From positions 3,313-67,312 of the forward strand of contig DASXVX010000088.1 in the NCBI GenBank assembly GCA_036504075.1: a stretch of DNA of 64,000 nucleotides, written 5' to 3'. Under the pieces are notes generated by a model that was not told where the DNA came from, did not search any database, and was given only the letters and a program-made list of their open reading frames with translations. Shown one piece after another: positions 49,626 to 58,401 of this stretch (position 1 is the first letter of the stretch; each line of letters opens with the position of its first letter). Source of the stretch: DASXVX01 sp036504075 (GTDB lineage Bacteria; Bacillota; Sulfobacillia; Symbiobacteriales; Symbiobacteriaceae). A program made the position numbers and the translations under genes.

Positions 49626-52193
49626 CTATTCGTACCGGAGGGCGTCCACCACATCGAGCCGAGCCGCCCACCGGGCCGGCAGAAGCCCGACCAGCGGGGC
49701 CAGCAGCAGCGCCACCAACAGCCCGGAGCCAACGGCGCCCCACCCCATGACCGGGTGAACGGAAGAGCCGTTAATGAACTCCATGGAAGAGGTCATGACC
49801 CAGTGGATGGCCACGCCGATCGGCATGCCGAAAATGGCGCCCACCACGCCGGTGCTAAAGGCCTCGCCCAGCACCACCCGGATGACCTCGCCGCGCGTGG
49901 TGCCCACGGCCCGCATGACGCCGATCTCCCGCCGCCGCTCCAGGATCGAGGCGAAGAGCGTGTTGGCGATGGCGAGTCCCGAGACGAGAATCGAGATCCA
50001 GATCAGCCCGTCCATCAGTTTGTAGAAGCCTTCGTACTGGGCCCGGAGTTCCGCCCAGAACTCCCGGTTGCGCCGGACCGTCAGGTGCATGGCGTCGCCC
50101 CAGCGGTCTAAAATCGCCTTGCGCACGATCGCCGGATCGGCGCCCTGCTGCAACAGGACCGCGATGTTGGACGCCGTCTGGTCGTTCCAATGGCGGGCAT
50201 AGTCCTGCCAATCGATCTGGACGGTGCCGCCGTAAGGTGTCACGTCTGTCATGATCCCGACGACCTTCAGCCGCAGGTCGCCGTCCGGGGCCGGGAGTGT
50301 CAGATCGTCGCCAAGGCCCACGTGCAGGCGTCGGGCCACGGCCGGTGTGATCAGCGCACCGCCCCCCTGCTCCATGGCGTCGGCCGCCGCAGTCCACGTC
50401 CCCGCCTCCATGGGCGCCTCGGAGTACTGGCGGAGCAACCGGTGGTCGAACGCCTGCAGAAACGCAGGGTCGCCATCGGCGAGCATCGCCCGGGTCATCT
50501 TCTGCGGACTGACCAGCCGCACGCCGGGCACGGCCGCAAGGTCCCGAGCCAAGGCGGGGTCGATCTCCACCTGGGCGCCAAGCCCCGCGTACGAAGTGGA
50601 GATGTTCAGATCCCACCCAACCGCCTTGTTGTACCAGTTGTCGAAGCTGGCGACCTGCGACGCCTTGACGCCGCCCATGGCCACCATCCAGGCGAGGCTG
50701 ACCATGAGCGCACAGACGGTGGCCGCCGTCCGGCGGGGGTTGCGGACCAGGTTGTCCGCCGCGAGCCGGCCGGTGACGCCGAGGACCCGGGCGAGCAAAG
50801 GCCGGAGCAGCCAGCGGTCCACCAGCGGCAGCAGCACCGGCAGCAGAATCACCACGCCCAGGAGCATCAGCGCCATAGCAACGCCCCACGCCCGCAACAT
50901 CAGCGCCGAGAGCATCCCCTGCTCGGGCCAGGTCAGGTACGTGAAGGCCACGCCGCCCGCCAGCAGCAGGAGACCGGCGGCGGCCCGCAGCACGACGTGC
51001 CGCTCCCGGGCCGTGTCGCCCTGCCCGTCCGGGCGCATCGCCTCCACCGGGCTGACCCGCACCGTCTCCCGGGCCGGGCCGGCGGCGGCGAAGAGGGCGG
51101 TGCCCACGCCCACGATCAGCGCCAGGGCGGTTGTGACGCCGTCCAGCGTCACCTGGGCCTTCTGCAGCCCATAAGCCACCAGGACCTGGCCGGTCAGTTG
51201 CCGGGCCATGGCGCCGGCCAACCCGTACCCCCAGAACAGGCCGAGCACCGAGCCGAACAGCCCCAGGATCCCGGCCTCGCTCAACACCAGGGAGAGCACT
51301 TCCCGGCGCCGCAGCCCCAGCGCCCGCAGAATCGAAAGGTCCCGGCGCCGCTCCGCGACGCCCATGGCCACGTTGGTGTAAATGATAAACGCGCCGGCGA
51401 AGAGCGAAATGGAGCCCGCCATGGTCAGCACGAACTTGACGGAATCCAGGACTTTCTGCATATCCCGGGAGCGCTCCACCGGCGTGCCGACCCGGACCCG
51501 GCTGCCCAGCGCTTCGGTGAGGCGCTCCCGGGCAGCGGCGATGTCGCTCCCTTTCGCCACGATCACGTCGATGAGGTCCAGCTTGCCGACCTTGCCGAAG
51601 ATCTCCTGGGCCGTGCGCAAGGGCAGGATGCCGAACGGCCCCAGGGCGCCCCGGACGGTGCCGCCGGCGTCGAAGATCCCCACCACCGTAAACTCCTGCA
51701 GCCCGGTGGTCGTCAAGATCGAATAGGTCTGCCCGACCCCGATGCCGAGGGCCTGGGCCAGGTCGCTGGAAATGGCGGTCTCCCGACCGTCGGTTCGCCG
51801 GGGCAGCCGGCCGTCTTTGAGCTTGTAGCTGCGGACCTGGGTGTCCAGGGCCGGGTCGACGCCGTAAAACGTCGCGCCGCTCTTGCGCTCGCCCGCCACC
51901 ACCGGTGCGCCGGATGTGACCGCCGGCACCGCGGCGCCGACCTCCCGGACCGTTTGGACGTCGGCCAGCACCTGCTCAGGGAAGCCGCTGCCCGAGGCGG
52001 CGGAGACCTGCAGGTCGGCCCGGCCGGCCGCTGCGGAGAGCAGGCTCTCGTAGCTGGCCAGAATGGCGCTGTTGGTCAGCATGACCGCCGAGACCATGGT
52101 GACGCCCAGGGCGATGCCGAGCAATGTCATCAGCGAGCGGCCTTTCTTGCCCAGCAGGTAGCGCCGGGCGAACTTCGCGTAAAGAGCCGTCAT
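49626..52193 (-). CDS. FtsX/MacB-type ABC transporter permease
   Basis: 855 residues with an N-terminal helix and a long extracytoplasmic domain, then three helices near residues 255-375; a second set near 420-480 starts another half, and three C-terminal helices sit near 730-850. Two FtsX core regions are visible: FVLTMAGSISLFAGAFIIYTNVAMGVAERRRDLSILRALGLRRREVLSLVLSEAG and LIWISILVSGLAIANTLFASILERRREIGVMRAVGTTRGEVIRVVLGEA. Duplicated eight-helix permeases of this size act as peptide/antibiotic detectors or exporters, or lipoprotein release systems. It overlaps the ATPase by ATGA. Substrate unknown. Confidence 0.92.
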   Translation of the reverse strand: MTALYAKFARRYLLGKKGRSLMTLLGIALGVTMVSAVMLTNSAILASYESLLSAAAGRADLQVSAASGSGFPEQVLADVQTVREVGAAVPAVTSGAPVVAGERKSGATFYGVDPALDTQVRSYKLKDGRLPRRTDGRETAISSDLAQALGIGVGQTYSILTTTGLQEFTVVGIFDAGGTVRGALGPFGILPLRTAQEIFGKVGKLDLIDVIVAKGSDIAAARERLTEALGSRVRVGTPVERSRDMQKVLDSVKFVLTMAGSISLFAGAFIIYTNVAMGVAERRRDLSILRALGLRRREVLSLVLSEAGILGLFGSVLGLFWGYGLAGAMARQLTGQVLVAYGLQKAQVTLDGVTTALALIVGVGTALFAAAGPARETVRVSPVEAMRPDGQGDTARERHVVLRAAAGLLLLAGGVAFTYLTWPEQGMLSALMLRAWGVAMALMLLGVVILLPVLLPLVDRWLLRPLLARVLGVTGRLAADNLVRNPRRTAATVCALMVSLAWMVAMGGVKASQVASFDNWYNKAVGWDLNISTSYAGLGAQVEIDPALARDLAAVPGVRLVSPQKMTRAMLADGDPAFLQAFDHRLLRQYSEAPMEAGTWTAAADAMEQGGGALITPAVARRLHVGLGDDLTLPAPDGDLRLKVVGIMTDVTPYGGTVQIDWQDYARHWNDQTASNIAVLLQQGADPAIVRKAILDRWGDAMHLTVRRNREFWAELRAQYEGFYKLMDGLIWISILVSGLAIANTLFASILERRREIGVMRAVGTTRGEVIRVVLGEAFSTGVVGAIFGMPIGVAIHWVMTSSMEFINGSSVHPVMGWGAVGSGLLVALLLAPLVGLLPARWAARLDVVDALRYE

Positions 52194-52903
52194 GCTGCGC
52201 TCCCTCCCGTTCGCTCATCCATGGTGATCCGGCCGTCCCGCATGGTGATCAATCGGTCCCCGTAGGCGGCCGCTTTTGCGTCGTGGGTCACCATGAGAAT
52301 CGTCTTGCCGCGCCCTGTCTGCATCTCCTTGAGCAGCAGCAGAATCTCCTCGCCGGAGACCGAATCCAGGTTGCCGGTGGGCTCGTCGGCGAAGAGCAGC
52401 GGCGGGTCGTTCACCAGCGCCCGGGCGATCGCCACCCGCTGCATCTGCCCGCCGGAGAGTTCGTCGGGCTTGTGACCGGCCCGGGAGGCGAGCCCGATCG
52501 TCGCCAACAGGTGCCGGGCCCGGGCCTCCGCCTCCTGCGTTTTCACCCGGGCGAGCAGCAGCGGCAGCGCCACGTTCTCCAGGGCCGTCAGGGTCGGCAG
52601 CAGGTTGAAGAATTGAAACACGAAGCCGATCTGGTCCCGCCGGACCAGCGTCAGCTGGTCGTCCGTCAGGCGGGTCAGGTCGCGCCCCAGCAGCGTCACC
52701 GTGCCCGCGGTCGGCTGCTGGAGGCCGCTGATCAGGTGCAGCAGCGTGGATTTGCCCGAACCGGACTTGCCCATAATGGCGACGAATTCGCCCCGGCCAA
52801 TGGTCAGGTCCACCCCGTCCACCGCCCGGACGACGGTATCACCCCGCCGGAACTCTTTGACCACGTGGGAAAGCCCGACGACCGCCTTCACGTCTTCACT
52901 CAC
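52190..52903 (-). CDS. ABC transporter ATP-binding protein (LolD/MacB type)
   Basis: 237 residues. Walker A GKSGSGKSTLLH, Q-loop VFQFFNLLPTLTALENVALPLL, signature LSGGQMQRVAIARALV, Walker B LLFADEPTGNLDSVSGEEIL, and MVTHDAKAAAYGDRLITMRDGRI. Specific to the FtsX-permease group (EPTGNLD rather than EPTSALD). Overlaps padR by 8 bases and the permease gene by 4, so the three genes form one unit. Confidence 0.96.
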   Translation of the reverse strand: MSEDVKAVVGLSHVVKEFRRGDTVVRAVDGVDLTIGRGEFVAIMGKSGSGKSTLLHLISGLQQPTAGTVTLLGRDLTRLTDDQLTLVRRDQIGFVFQFFNLLPTLTALENVALPLLLARVKTQEAEARARHLLATIGLASRAGHKPDELSGGQMQRVAIARALVNDPPLLFADEPTGNLDSVSGEEILLLLKEMQTGRGKTILMVTHDAKAAAYGDRLITMRDGRITMDERTGGSAA

Positions 52904-53444
52904 GTATGCCGCCTCCCTGTAGCTTCGCTTCGCAAATCTCCAGCCATTTGAGGTCCGCTTCCGTATGCAGGAGCGCCGCGTCCAGCAACAGCCCCCGCCG
53001 GAACCGGTCCGGGCCGGTGAGCCGCCCCAGTCCGATTTTTTGCCGGGTCAGTCCGGCCATCTGCAGGTGGTAGATGCGCCGCTGGGATGCGATCAGGTCA
53101 AGCGCGGCGCCCGTGTCCCGCTCCAGCAGCAGCCCCAGCCGAACGAAGACCTCGTCCCGCATGGGCCGGGCTTTGAGCGGTAGCCGGTCCAGCCAGGCGG
53201 CCAGCTCGCCGGCCCCGGAATCGGTCAGCCGGTAGACTTTCCGGTCTTCGCCGGAACCGGCCTCCTCCTCCAGGGACACGAGTCCGTCCTTCAGCATTCG
53301 CTCCAGCGTCGAGTAAATCTGCCCGACGTTCAGGTCCCAGAGGCCGCCGGTCAGGAGGTCGAACTCGGTCTTCAGTTCGTAGCCGTGGCGGGGCCGTCCG
53401 CCCAGAATGCCCAGGATACCGTGTTTGACTGGCAGATGATGCAC
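52896..53444 (-). CDS. PadR-family transcriptional regulator
   Basis: 182 residues. N-terminal winged helix: VKHGILGILGGRPRHGYELKTEFDLLTGGLWDLNVGQIYSTLERMLKDGLVSLEEEAGSGEDRKVYRLTDSGAGELAAWL. C-terminal dimerisation helices from about 110. First gene of the ABC exporter operon, so probably a ligand-responsive repressor of its own promoter (53471-53498), like LmrR. The nominal start is a GTG that abuts the Shine-Dalgarno GGGAGG; a CTG three codons later (53435) would have better spacing. Confidence 0.93.
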   Translation of the reverse strand: MHHLPVKHGILGILGGRPRHGYELKTEFDLLTGGLWDLNVGQIYSTLERMLKDGLVSLEEEAGSGEDRKVYRLTDSGAGELAAWLDRLPLKARPMRDEVFVRLGLLLERDTGAALDLIASQRRIYHLQMAGLTRQKIGLGRLTGPDRFRRGLLLDAALLHTEADLKWLEICEAKLQGGGIRE

Positions 53445-53470
53445 CTCCCGCGTTGGACCCTCTGCCTACT

Positions 53471-53498
53471 AGTATAGTATACGAGTATGTATCCGCAA
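53471..53498 (-). promoter_or_regulatory. Promoter and operator of padR-ABC exporter operon
   Basis: Leftward -35 TTGCGG (53498-53493), 16-base spacer, -10 TATACT (53476-53471), with a second TATACT directly upstream of it. The spacer holds ATAC-TC-GTAT and related ATAC/GTAT dyads that resemble PadR operator half-sites, so the regulator probably represses here. Confidence 0.65.
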
Positions 53499-53535
53499 GC
53501 AGATGTTTGTTATGCTATTCATTCCCAATAAGCAT

Positions 53536-53568
53536 GGAACAGCCGGCTCCCTGCGAGCCGGCTGTTCC
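53536..53568 (-). terminator. Terminator of the cupredoxin gene
   Basis: Perfect 13-bp stem GGAACAGCCGGCT/AGCCGGCTGTTCC with a 7-base loop, 11 bases after the stop at 53579. Confidence 0.85.
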
Positions 53569-53578
53569 GGTTACTCCG

Positions 53579-54307
53579 CTACTCCGTTACTTTGAGGAAC
53601 CCCAGCATCCCTTTTTCGTGGTGATCGTCGACGTGGCAGGCGTATTCATACGTGCCCGCCCGATCCGCCACGAAAGTCTTCTCGGCGCTGGTCCCCGGCC
53701 GAATCGGCCCGATTTCAATGCCGAAGAAGTCCAGTTCGAACTCGTGGCGCTCGTTGCCGACGTTCTCGAGCCTGATCCGCACCCGTGTCCCTTTTTTCAC
53801 CTCGATGACCGCCGGCTCGAACTTGTACTCTGACGCCTTTACGGTGATGGTCTGCTCATTCTGGACAAGGCTCCCCAACTGGGCCGCCGCCCTGGTCGTG
53901 AGGTTCCCGCCGCCGGCCTGCTGCAGCAACGCCGCCAGCACCTGCGTCTGGTGCGCCACGGCGGCCTTATCCGGATGGCTGTTGCCCAGGAGGTCCCGCA
54001 GCGCCTCGTTCGCCTCGGAGAGCTGTTTCGCCAGGGAAACGTCGTTGAAGCTGACCGGCGCCAGCACTTCGCCGAAGGCCACGCTAAAAGCCTGGTAGGC
54101 CTCGCGCCCGGCCGCTGTGTTGCCGCTGTTCACTTTGGCCCCCACCTGCATCAGGGCGGTGACCGCCGCAGTCACCGACGCCTGCTTCACCTGTGCGGCG
54201 ACGGCCCGGCTCATGCCGCCGGCCGGCTCCCGGGCGCCGGTGCAGCCAGAGAGCCAGGCGGTCGCGATCAGCAGCAGCGCACAGAGTACGACCCGTTTTC
54301 GGTTCAT
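53579..54307 (-). CDS. Cupredoxin-domain lipoprotein
   Basis: 242 residues. Signal peptide with lipobox (LLIATAWLSGCTG, cysteine at residue 22). Residues about 30-140 are a helical, DUF-like region. The C-terminus from about 155 is a cupredoxin: TITVKASEYKFEPAVIEVKKGTRVRIRLENVGNERHEFELDF...GTYEYACHVDDHHEKGMLGFLKVTE. Copper ligands are visible: His in ERHEFEL, Cys and His in YACHVDDHHEKGM, and the Met. It probably carries electrons or binds copper on the outer face of the membrane. It stands alone between two terminators. Confidence 0.9.
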   Translation of the reverse strand: MNRKRVVLCALLLIATAWLSGCTGAREPAGGMSRAVAAQVKQASVTAAVTALMQVGAKVNSGNTAAGREAYQAFSVAFGEVLAPVSFNDVSLAKQLSEANEALRDLLGNSHPDKAAVAHQTQVLAALLQQAGGGNLTTRAAAQLGSLVQNEQTITVKASEYKFEPAVIEVKKGTRVRIRLENVGNERHEFELDFFGIEIGPIRPGTSAEKTFVADRAGTYEYACHVDDHHEKGMLGFLKVTE

Positions 54308-54376
54308 TCCCGATTCCCCCTGTCCACTTGGTTTGCCCCAGCAGTGTACCCAGGAGAGGAGGCTCGTAGAACGACA

Positions 54377-54399
54377 GGCGCCCCTCTGTGAGGGGCGCC
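54377..54399 (-). terminator. Terminator after proS
   Basis: GGCGCCCCTC-TGT-GAGGGGCGCC, perfect 10-bp stem, 8 bases after the proS stop. No T-tract. Confidence 0.7.
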
Positions 54400-54406
54400 C
54401 GAAACC

Positions 54407-55873
54407 TTAGTAAGCCCGAGCGAACCAGACGGTGTGCCTGGCTTTCTCCCCGCAGCAAATGCAGGTCTCTTTCGTGGCCGGCGGGCCAAACGGGATGTTG
54501 CGGGTGGTGAACTTGGTCTCCTCTTTCACCTTGCCCTCGCAGTCGTTGTTGCCGCACCAGCCCGCCAGCACCCAGCCGGCGGAACCGGCCTGGTTCTCAA
54601 ACTGGGCGATGTGGGCCTTCAGCTCATCCAGCGTATTCACGTTCAGGTGCTGGTTGGCGGTCCGGAAGTCCACGGCCTTCTGGAACATGGCCTTCTGAAT
54701 CCCCTCCAGCAGGCTGACGACGGACTCGACGGCGGCGTCCAGCGAGACCGTGACCTTCTCGCCGGTGTCCCGGCGGGCCAGCACACACTGGTTGCTCTCG
54801 ACGTCCCGCGGACCCAACTCCAGCCGGAGCGGCACGCCCCGCATCTCCCACTCGTTGAACTTCCAGCCCGGCGACTCGTCCCGCAGGTCGGACTTGACCC
54901 GGACGCCGGCCTGCTTCAGCGCGTCAAACAGCGGGTCGAAGCGGGCCATCACCTTTTCACGCAGCTTGGGCGGCCCCACCGGAATCATGATCACCTGAAT
55001 GGGCGCCATCCGCGGCGGCAGCGCCAGGCCCTTGTCGTCGCCGTGGACCATGACCATGCCGCCAATCAGGCGGGTGGACGCGCCCCAGGACGTCGTATAG
55101 ACAAACTTCAGCTGGTTGTCCCGGTCCAGGAACTTGATTTCGAAGCCCTTGGCGAAGTTCTGGCCCAGGTAGTGGGACGTGCCCGCCTGCAGGGCCTTGC
55201 CGTCCTTCATCATCGCTTCGATGGAGTACGTGTCCACGGCGCCCGCGAACCGCTCCGTCGGGGTCTTCTGGCCCGTCCAGACCGGCATGGCCATTTCGGA
55301 TTCCACGAAGTCCCGGTAGATCTCCAGGATCTTCGCGGTCTCCTCGCGGGCCTCCTCTTCGGTGGCGTGGGCGGTGTGGCCTTCCTGCCAGAGGAACTCG
55401 GAGGTCCGCAGGAACGGCATCGTCCGCTTCTCCCAGCGGAAGACGTTGCACCACTGGTTGATCAGCACCGGTAGGTCCCGGTACGACTGAATCCACTGGG
55501 AGTACATAGCGCCGATGATCGTCTCCGACGTCGGCCGGAGCGCCAGCCGCTCCTCCAGCTTCTCGCCGGCGGCTTCCGTCACCCAGGGCATCTCCGGGTT
55601 GAAGCCCTCGACGTGCTCCTTCTCCTTGTTGAGCAGGCTCTCCGGAATCAGCATGGGGAAGTAGGCGTTCCGGTGCCCGGTCTCCTTGAAGCGCCGGTCC
55701 AGGCCCGCCTGAATCCGTTCCCAAAGCTCATACCCGTCGGGCTTGAAGACGATGCAGCCCCGCACCGGCGAGTAGTCCATCAGTTCGGCTTTCTTGATGG
55801 TGTCGATGTACCATTTGGAGAAATCCTCCGCCTGCAGCGTATTCTCCTTGACTGACTCTTTCCCGTCCGCCAT
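54407..55873 (-). CDS. proS: Prolyl-tRNA synthetase, archaeal/eukaryote-like type
   Basis: 488 residues from ATG 55873 with GAGGGAG 8 bases upstream. Class II core: FSKWYIDTIKKAELMDYSPVRGCIVFKPDGYELWERIQAGLDRRFKETGHRNAYFPMLIPESLL, then RPTSETIIGAMYSQWI, RWEKRTMPFLRTSEFLWQEGHTAHATEEEA and anticodon-binding and zinc-ribbon C-terminal parts (ETCICCGEKARHTVWFARAY). It lacks the editing insertion of bacterial-type ProRS; this shorter form occurs in some Firmicutes and Deinococcus-Thermus. Controlled by a T-box leader (55896-56120). Confidence 0.95.
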   Translation of the reverse strand: MADGKESVKENTLQAEDFSKWYIDTIKKAELMDYSPVRGCIVFKPDGYELWERIQAGLDRRFKETGHRNAYFPMLIPESLLNKEKEHVEGFNPEMPWVTEAAGEKLEERLALRPTSETIIGAMYSQWIQSYRDLPVLINQWCNVFRWEKRTMPFLRTSEFLWQEGHTAHATEEEAREETAKILEIYRDFVESEMAMPVWTGQKTPTERFAGAVDTYSIEAMMKDGKALQAGTSHYLGQNFAKGFEIKFLDRDNQLKFVYTTSWGASTRLIGGMVMVHGDDKGLALPPRMAPIQVIMIPVGPPKLREKVMARFDPLFDALKQAGVRVKSDLRDESPGWKFNEWEMRGVPLRLELGPRDVESNQCVLARRDTGEKVTVSLDAAVESVVSLLEGIQKAMFQKAVDFRTANQHLNVNTLDELKAHIAQFENQAGSAGWVLAGWCGNNDCEGKVKEETKFTTRNIPFGPPATKETCICCGEKARHTVWFARAY

Positions 55874-55895
55874 CTTGCACGCTCCCTCTGCAAAA

Positions 55896-56120
55896 TAAAA
55901 AGCCCCATCCCGGTTAGGGACGGGGCTATTGCTCCCGTGGTACCACCCTGATTGGCCTGCAAAAATCGCCGGCCCGCTCAAGCCCGGTAACGGCGGGCGC
56001 CGGCACGGCTCATCGCCGGCAGCTCAGGGGTGGGATGCAGACCGCCGCATGCCCGCCTTGCACCGCCGGCGGGCTCGCTGAAATGAGGCGTAACCGCTTG
56101 GCCCCGTCATTGCTCACTTA
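55896..56120 (-). ncRNA. T-box leader of proS
   Basis: The minus strand contains the T-box sequence AGGGTGGTACCACGGGAG at 55932-55949, followed by an intrinsic terminator (AGCCCCGTCCC/GGGATGGGGCT then TTTTTATTTT, 55896-55928). Stem I features include CAGCGAGCC and GGTGCAAGGCGGGC in the distal part. Proline specifier candidates are CCC at 56032-56034 (in CATCCCACC) and the CCCC at 56027-56030; the fold was not computed, so the exact codon is open. Uncharged tRNA-Pro binding would prevent termination and raise proS expression. Confidence 0.93.
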
Positions 56121-56126
56121 GCCTCA

Positions 56127-56155
56127 AGCCTAGCAGGTTCATCCAGCGTTGTCAA
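56127..56155 (-). promoter_or_regulatory. Promoter of the T-box/proS transcript
   Basis: Leftward -35 TTGACA (perfect; 56155-56150), 17-base spacer, -10 TAGGCT (56132-56127) with TGC in front. The -35 box lies inside the 3' end of ispG. Transcription would begin near 56120, exactly where the T-box stem I starts. Confidence 0.8.
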
Positions 56156-57248
56156 CGCCGGCGCACCGGGGGGCGCTCTTGGCCTTCATCTCCGCCGCCT
56201 TCGTCTCCACCAACTGCACCAGCGACTCCACCATGTCAGCTTCGGAGGTCTTGTGGACTTGCTCGCCGCCGACGTACAGCATGCCGACGCCCTTGCCGCC
56301 GAACAGCGCCACGTCCGCCTCCGCCGCTTCGCCCGGCCCGTTGACCACGCAGCCCATGACCGCCACGTTCAGCGGCACGTCGATATGCCCCAGCCGCCGC
56401 TCCACTTCGTTGGCCACCCAAACCAGGTCGATCTGCACCCGCCCGCACGACGGGCAGGAGATAATGTTCACGCCCCGGCTCCGCAAATGCAGCGCCTTGA
56501 GAATTTCGAAAGCCGCCCGGACCTCTTCCGCGCAGTCCGCGGACAGGCTGACCCGGATCGTATCGCCGATGCCCTCGGCCAGAATCGTGCCGATGCCCAC
56601 CGCCGACTTGATCGTGCCCGAAAATGGCGTGCCGGCTTCGGTGACGCCAACGTGCAGCGGGTAGTCCACTTTTTCGGAAAGCTGCCGGTAGGCCTCGATC
56701 ATCGTCTTCACGTTCGACGCCTTGATGGAGATGATCGTCTCCTGGAAGTTCAGTTCCTCCAGGATCGCCACGTGCTTGAGCGCCGACTCCACCATGCCCT
56801 CCGGCGTAGGGAAGCCGTACTTCGCCAGGAACTCTTCTTCCAGCGAACCGGCGTTGACGCCGATGCGAATGGGGACCTTCCGGTCCTGGCAGGCCCGGGT
56901 GACCTCCTCCACCTTCCAGCGGGCGCCAATGTTGCCCGGGTTGATGCGGAGCTTGTCGATGCCGGCCTCCAGCACTTTCAACGCGATGCGGTAATCGAAG
57001 TGCACGTCCGCCACCAGCGGGATGTCGCAGTTCGCCCGAATCTCCTTGAAACACTCGGCCGCCTCCATGGTCGGAGCCGCCACCCGGACAATCTCACAGC
57101 CCGCTTCCTGAAGCGCCTTGATCTGGCTGACCACTTCGGGAACGTTCCGGGTATCGCACTTGGTCATAGACTGGACCGAGATGGGGGCGCCCCCGCCCAC
57201 CTGGACACTGCCCACCATGACCGGCCGGGTGATCTTGCGCACGTTCAT
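56139..57248 (-). CDS. ispG: 4-hydroxy-3-methylbut-2-enyl-diphosphate synthase
   Basis: 369 residues. Family motifs: SVQSMTKCDTRNVPEVVSQIKAL, LVADVHFDYRIAL, KLRINPGNIG, then the iron-sulfur cysteines in ISCPSCGR and AVMGCVVNGPGEAAEADVALFG. It converts methylerythritol cyclodiphosphate to HMBPP, the penultimate step in the MEP isoprenoid path; dxr is two genes upstream. A REP-like repeat lies between rseP and this gene. The proS promoter begins inside its last codons. Confidence 0.97.
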   Translation of the reverse strand: MNVRKITRPVMVGSVQVGGGAPISVQSMTKCDTRNVPEVVSQIKALQEAGCEIVRVAAPTMEAAECFKEIRANCDIPLVADVHFDYRIALKVLEAGIDKLRINPGNIGARWKVEEVTRACQDRKVPIRIGVNAGSLEEEFLAKYGFPTPEGMVESALKHVAILEELNFQETIISIKASNVKTMIEAYRQLSEKVDYPLHVGVTEAGTPFSGTIKSAVGIGTILAEGIGDTIRVSLSADCAEEVRAAFEILKALHLRSRGVNIISCPSCGRVQIDLVWVANEVERRLGHIDVPLNVAVMGCVVNGPGEAAEADVALFGGKGVGMLYVGGEQVHKTSEADMVESLVQLVETKAAEMKAKSAPRCAGVDNAG

Positions 57249-57269
57249 TACATATCGATCCCTTCAGCC

Positions 57270-57346
57270 GAAAATTAGTTGCCTCCCGCCTTTTGCTCCG
57301 CAAAAGTCTGCCGGCCGCTCCGGCGACTGACCGAGTCAGTCGCGAA
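57270..57346 (-). repeat. REP-like palindromic repeat, copy B
   Basis: Occupies almost the entire rseP-ispG gap. It shares with the copy at 4158-4250 the blocks TTAGTYGCCTCCCGCCTTTT, CTGCCGGCCGCTCCGGCGA and the terminal inverted repeat around CGACTGAC/GTCAGTCG. The internal hairpin here differs (GCTCCGC instead of the second palindrome). Its right end touches the rseP stop codon. Strand nominal. Confidence 0.7.
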
Positions 57347-58396
57347 TTAGTGTCCGATCACTTCACTATAGGTGATCACGACCATCAGGCCGACGAGAAT
57401 CAGGAATCCTACGAAATGGACCATGTTCTCGCGCTGCGGGTCGAGCCTGCGGCCACGTGCGATCTCCACCACCATAAACAGCAGGCGGGAGCCGTCCAGC
57501 GCCGGAATCGGCAGCAGGTTGAACATGCCCAGGTTAATCGACAGAAAGGCCGTCAGGAGCATCAGGCTGTCCAGGCCCCGTGAGGCCTGCTCGGCGATGG
57601 CCTTCGTAATGCCGACGGGCCCGGAAAGCTGCGCTTTCACCCTGCCGGTGACCATGTCCCGGAGACCGCCCAGCCAGGCTGTGGAAATGTTGAACGTCAT
57701 TTTCGGGCCTTCCACCAGTGCGGTGCCCAGCGGCACACGCTGCGTGGCAGCCCGGATGCCTACCATCCACCGGTCTTCGGAGAAGACCGGGTTCACGGTG
57801 AGCGCACTGGTCTTCCCAGCCCGGGAGATGACGAACGCCAGCGGCTTGCCGTCCGATGCGGAGACCAGCCGTAAAATGTCTGACCAATCGTTCACGGCGG
57901 CCCCGTTGATGGAGACCACCCGGTCACCCTTCCGCAAACCCGCGCCGGACGCCGGGCACGGTACGGAAGCCGCCTGACCGTTCAGCGTTGACTGACAGGC
58001 CGTCGGCACCTCGCCCAGCACCGGTACCTGGGACTGGTCGGTGCCCACCACGTAAAGGAACGACGTGTACATGAGCGAGGCCAGTACAAAGTTCATGATC
58101 GGTCCGGCCGCGATGACCAGCGCCCTGGCGTGAAGCGACTTTTTGGCAAACCCGCGCGGGTCCTCCACGTCGCCGTCTTCCATCCCGGCCATGCGGACGA
58201 AGCCACCCAGCGGAACGAGCCGGAGGTTATACCTGGTCTCTCCCTTTTGGAAGCCGGCCACCACCGGGCCAAACCCCAGGGCAAACTCGTGCACCCGAAT
58301 ATCAAACCACTTGGCGACCGCAAAGTGACCGAGCTCATGAATGAAGATCAGGAGCCCGAACACCGGTATCGCCCACAGGAAATCGACCAGACTCAT
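57347..58396 (-). CDS. rseP: RIP metalloprotease RseP (site-2 protease)
   Basis: 349 residues from ATG 58396. Intramembrane zinc site FIHELGHFAVAKWFDIRV (HExxH) near the N-terminus; PDZ domain with VPCPASGAGLRKGDRVVSINGAAVNDWSDIL around residues 130-205; C-terminal NLLPIPALDGSRLLFMVVE carrying the third zinc ligand (LDG). It cuts membrane anti-sigma factors or signal peptide remnants; the anti-sigma at 26193 is one conceivable client. Placed after dxr as in Bacillus, where it is called RasP. Confidence 0.95.
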   Translation of the reverse strand: MSLVDFLWAIPVFGLLIFIHELGHFAVAKWFDIRVHEFALGFGPVVAGFQKGETRYNLRLVPLGGFVRMAGMEDGDVEDPRGFAKKSLHARALVIAAGPIMNFVLASLMYTSFLYVVGTDQSQVPVLGEVPTACQSTLNGQAASVPCPASGAGLRKGDRVVSINGAAVNDWSDILRLVSASDGKPLAFVISRAGKTSALTVNPVFSEDRWMVGIRAATQRVPLGTALVEGPKMTFNISTAWLGGLRDMVTGRVKAQLSGPVGITKAIAEQASRGLDSLMLLTAFLSINLGMFNLLPIPALDGSRLLFMVVEIARGRRLDPQRENMVHFVGFLILVGLMVVITYSEVIGH

Positions 58397-58401
58397 CCCG
58401 C

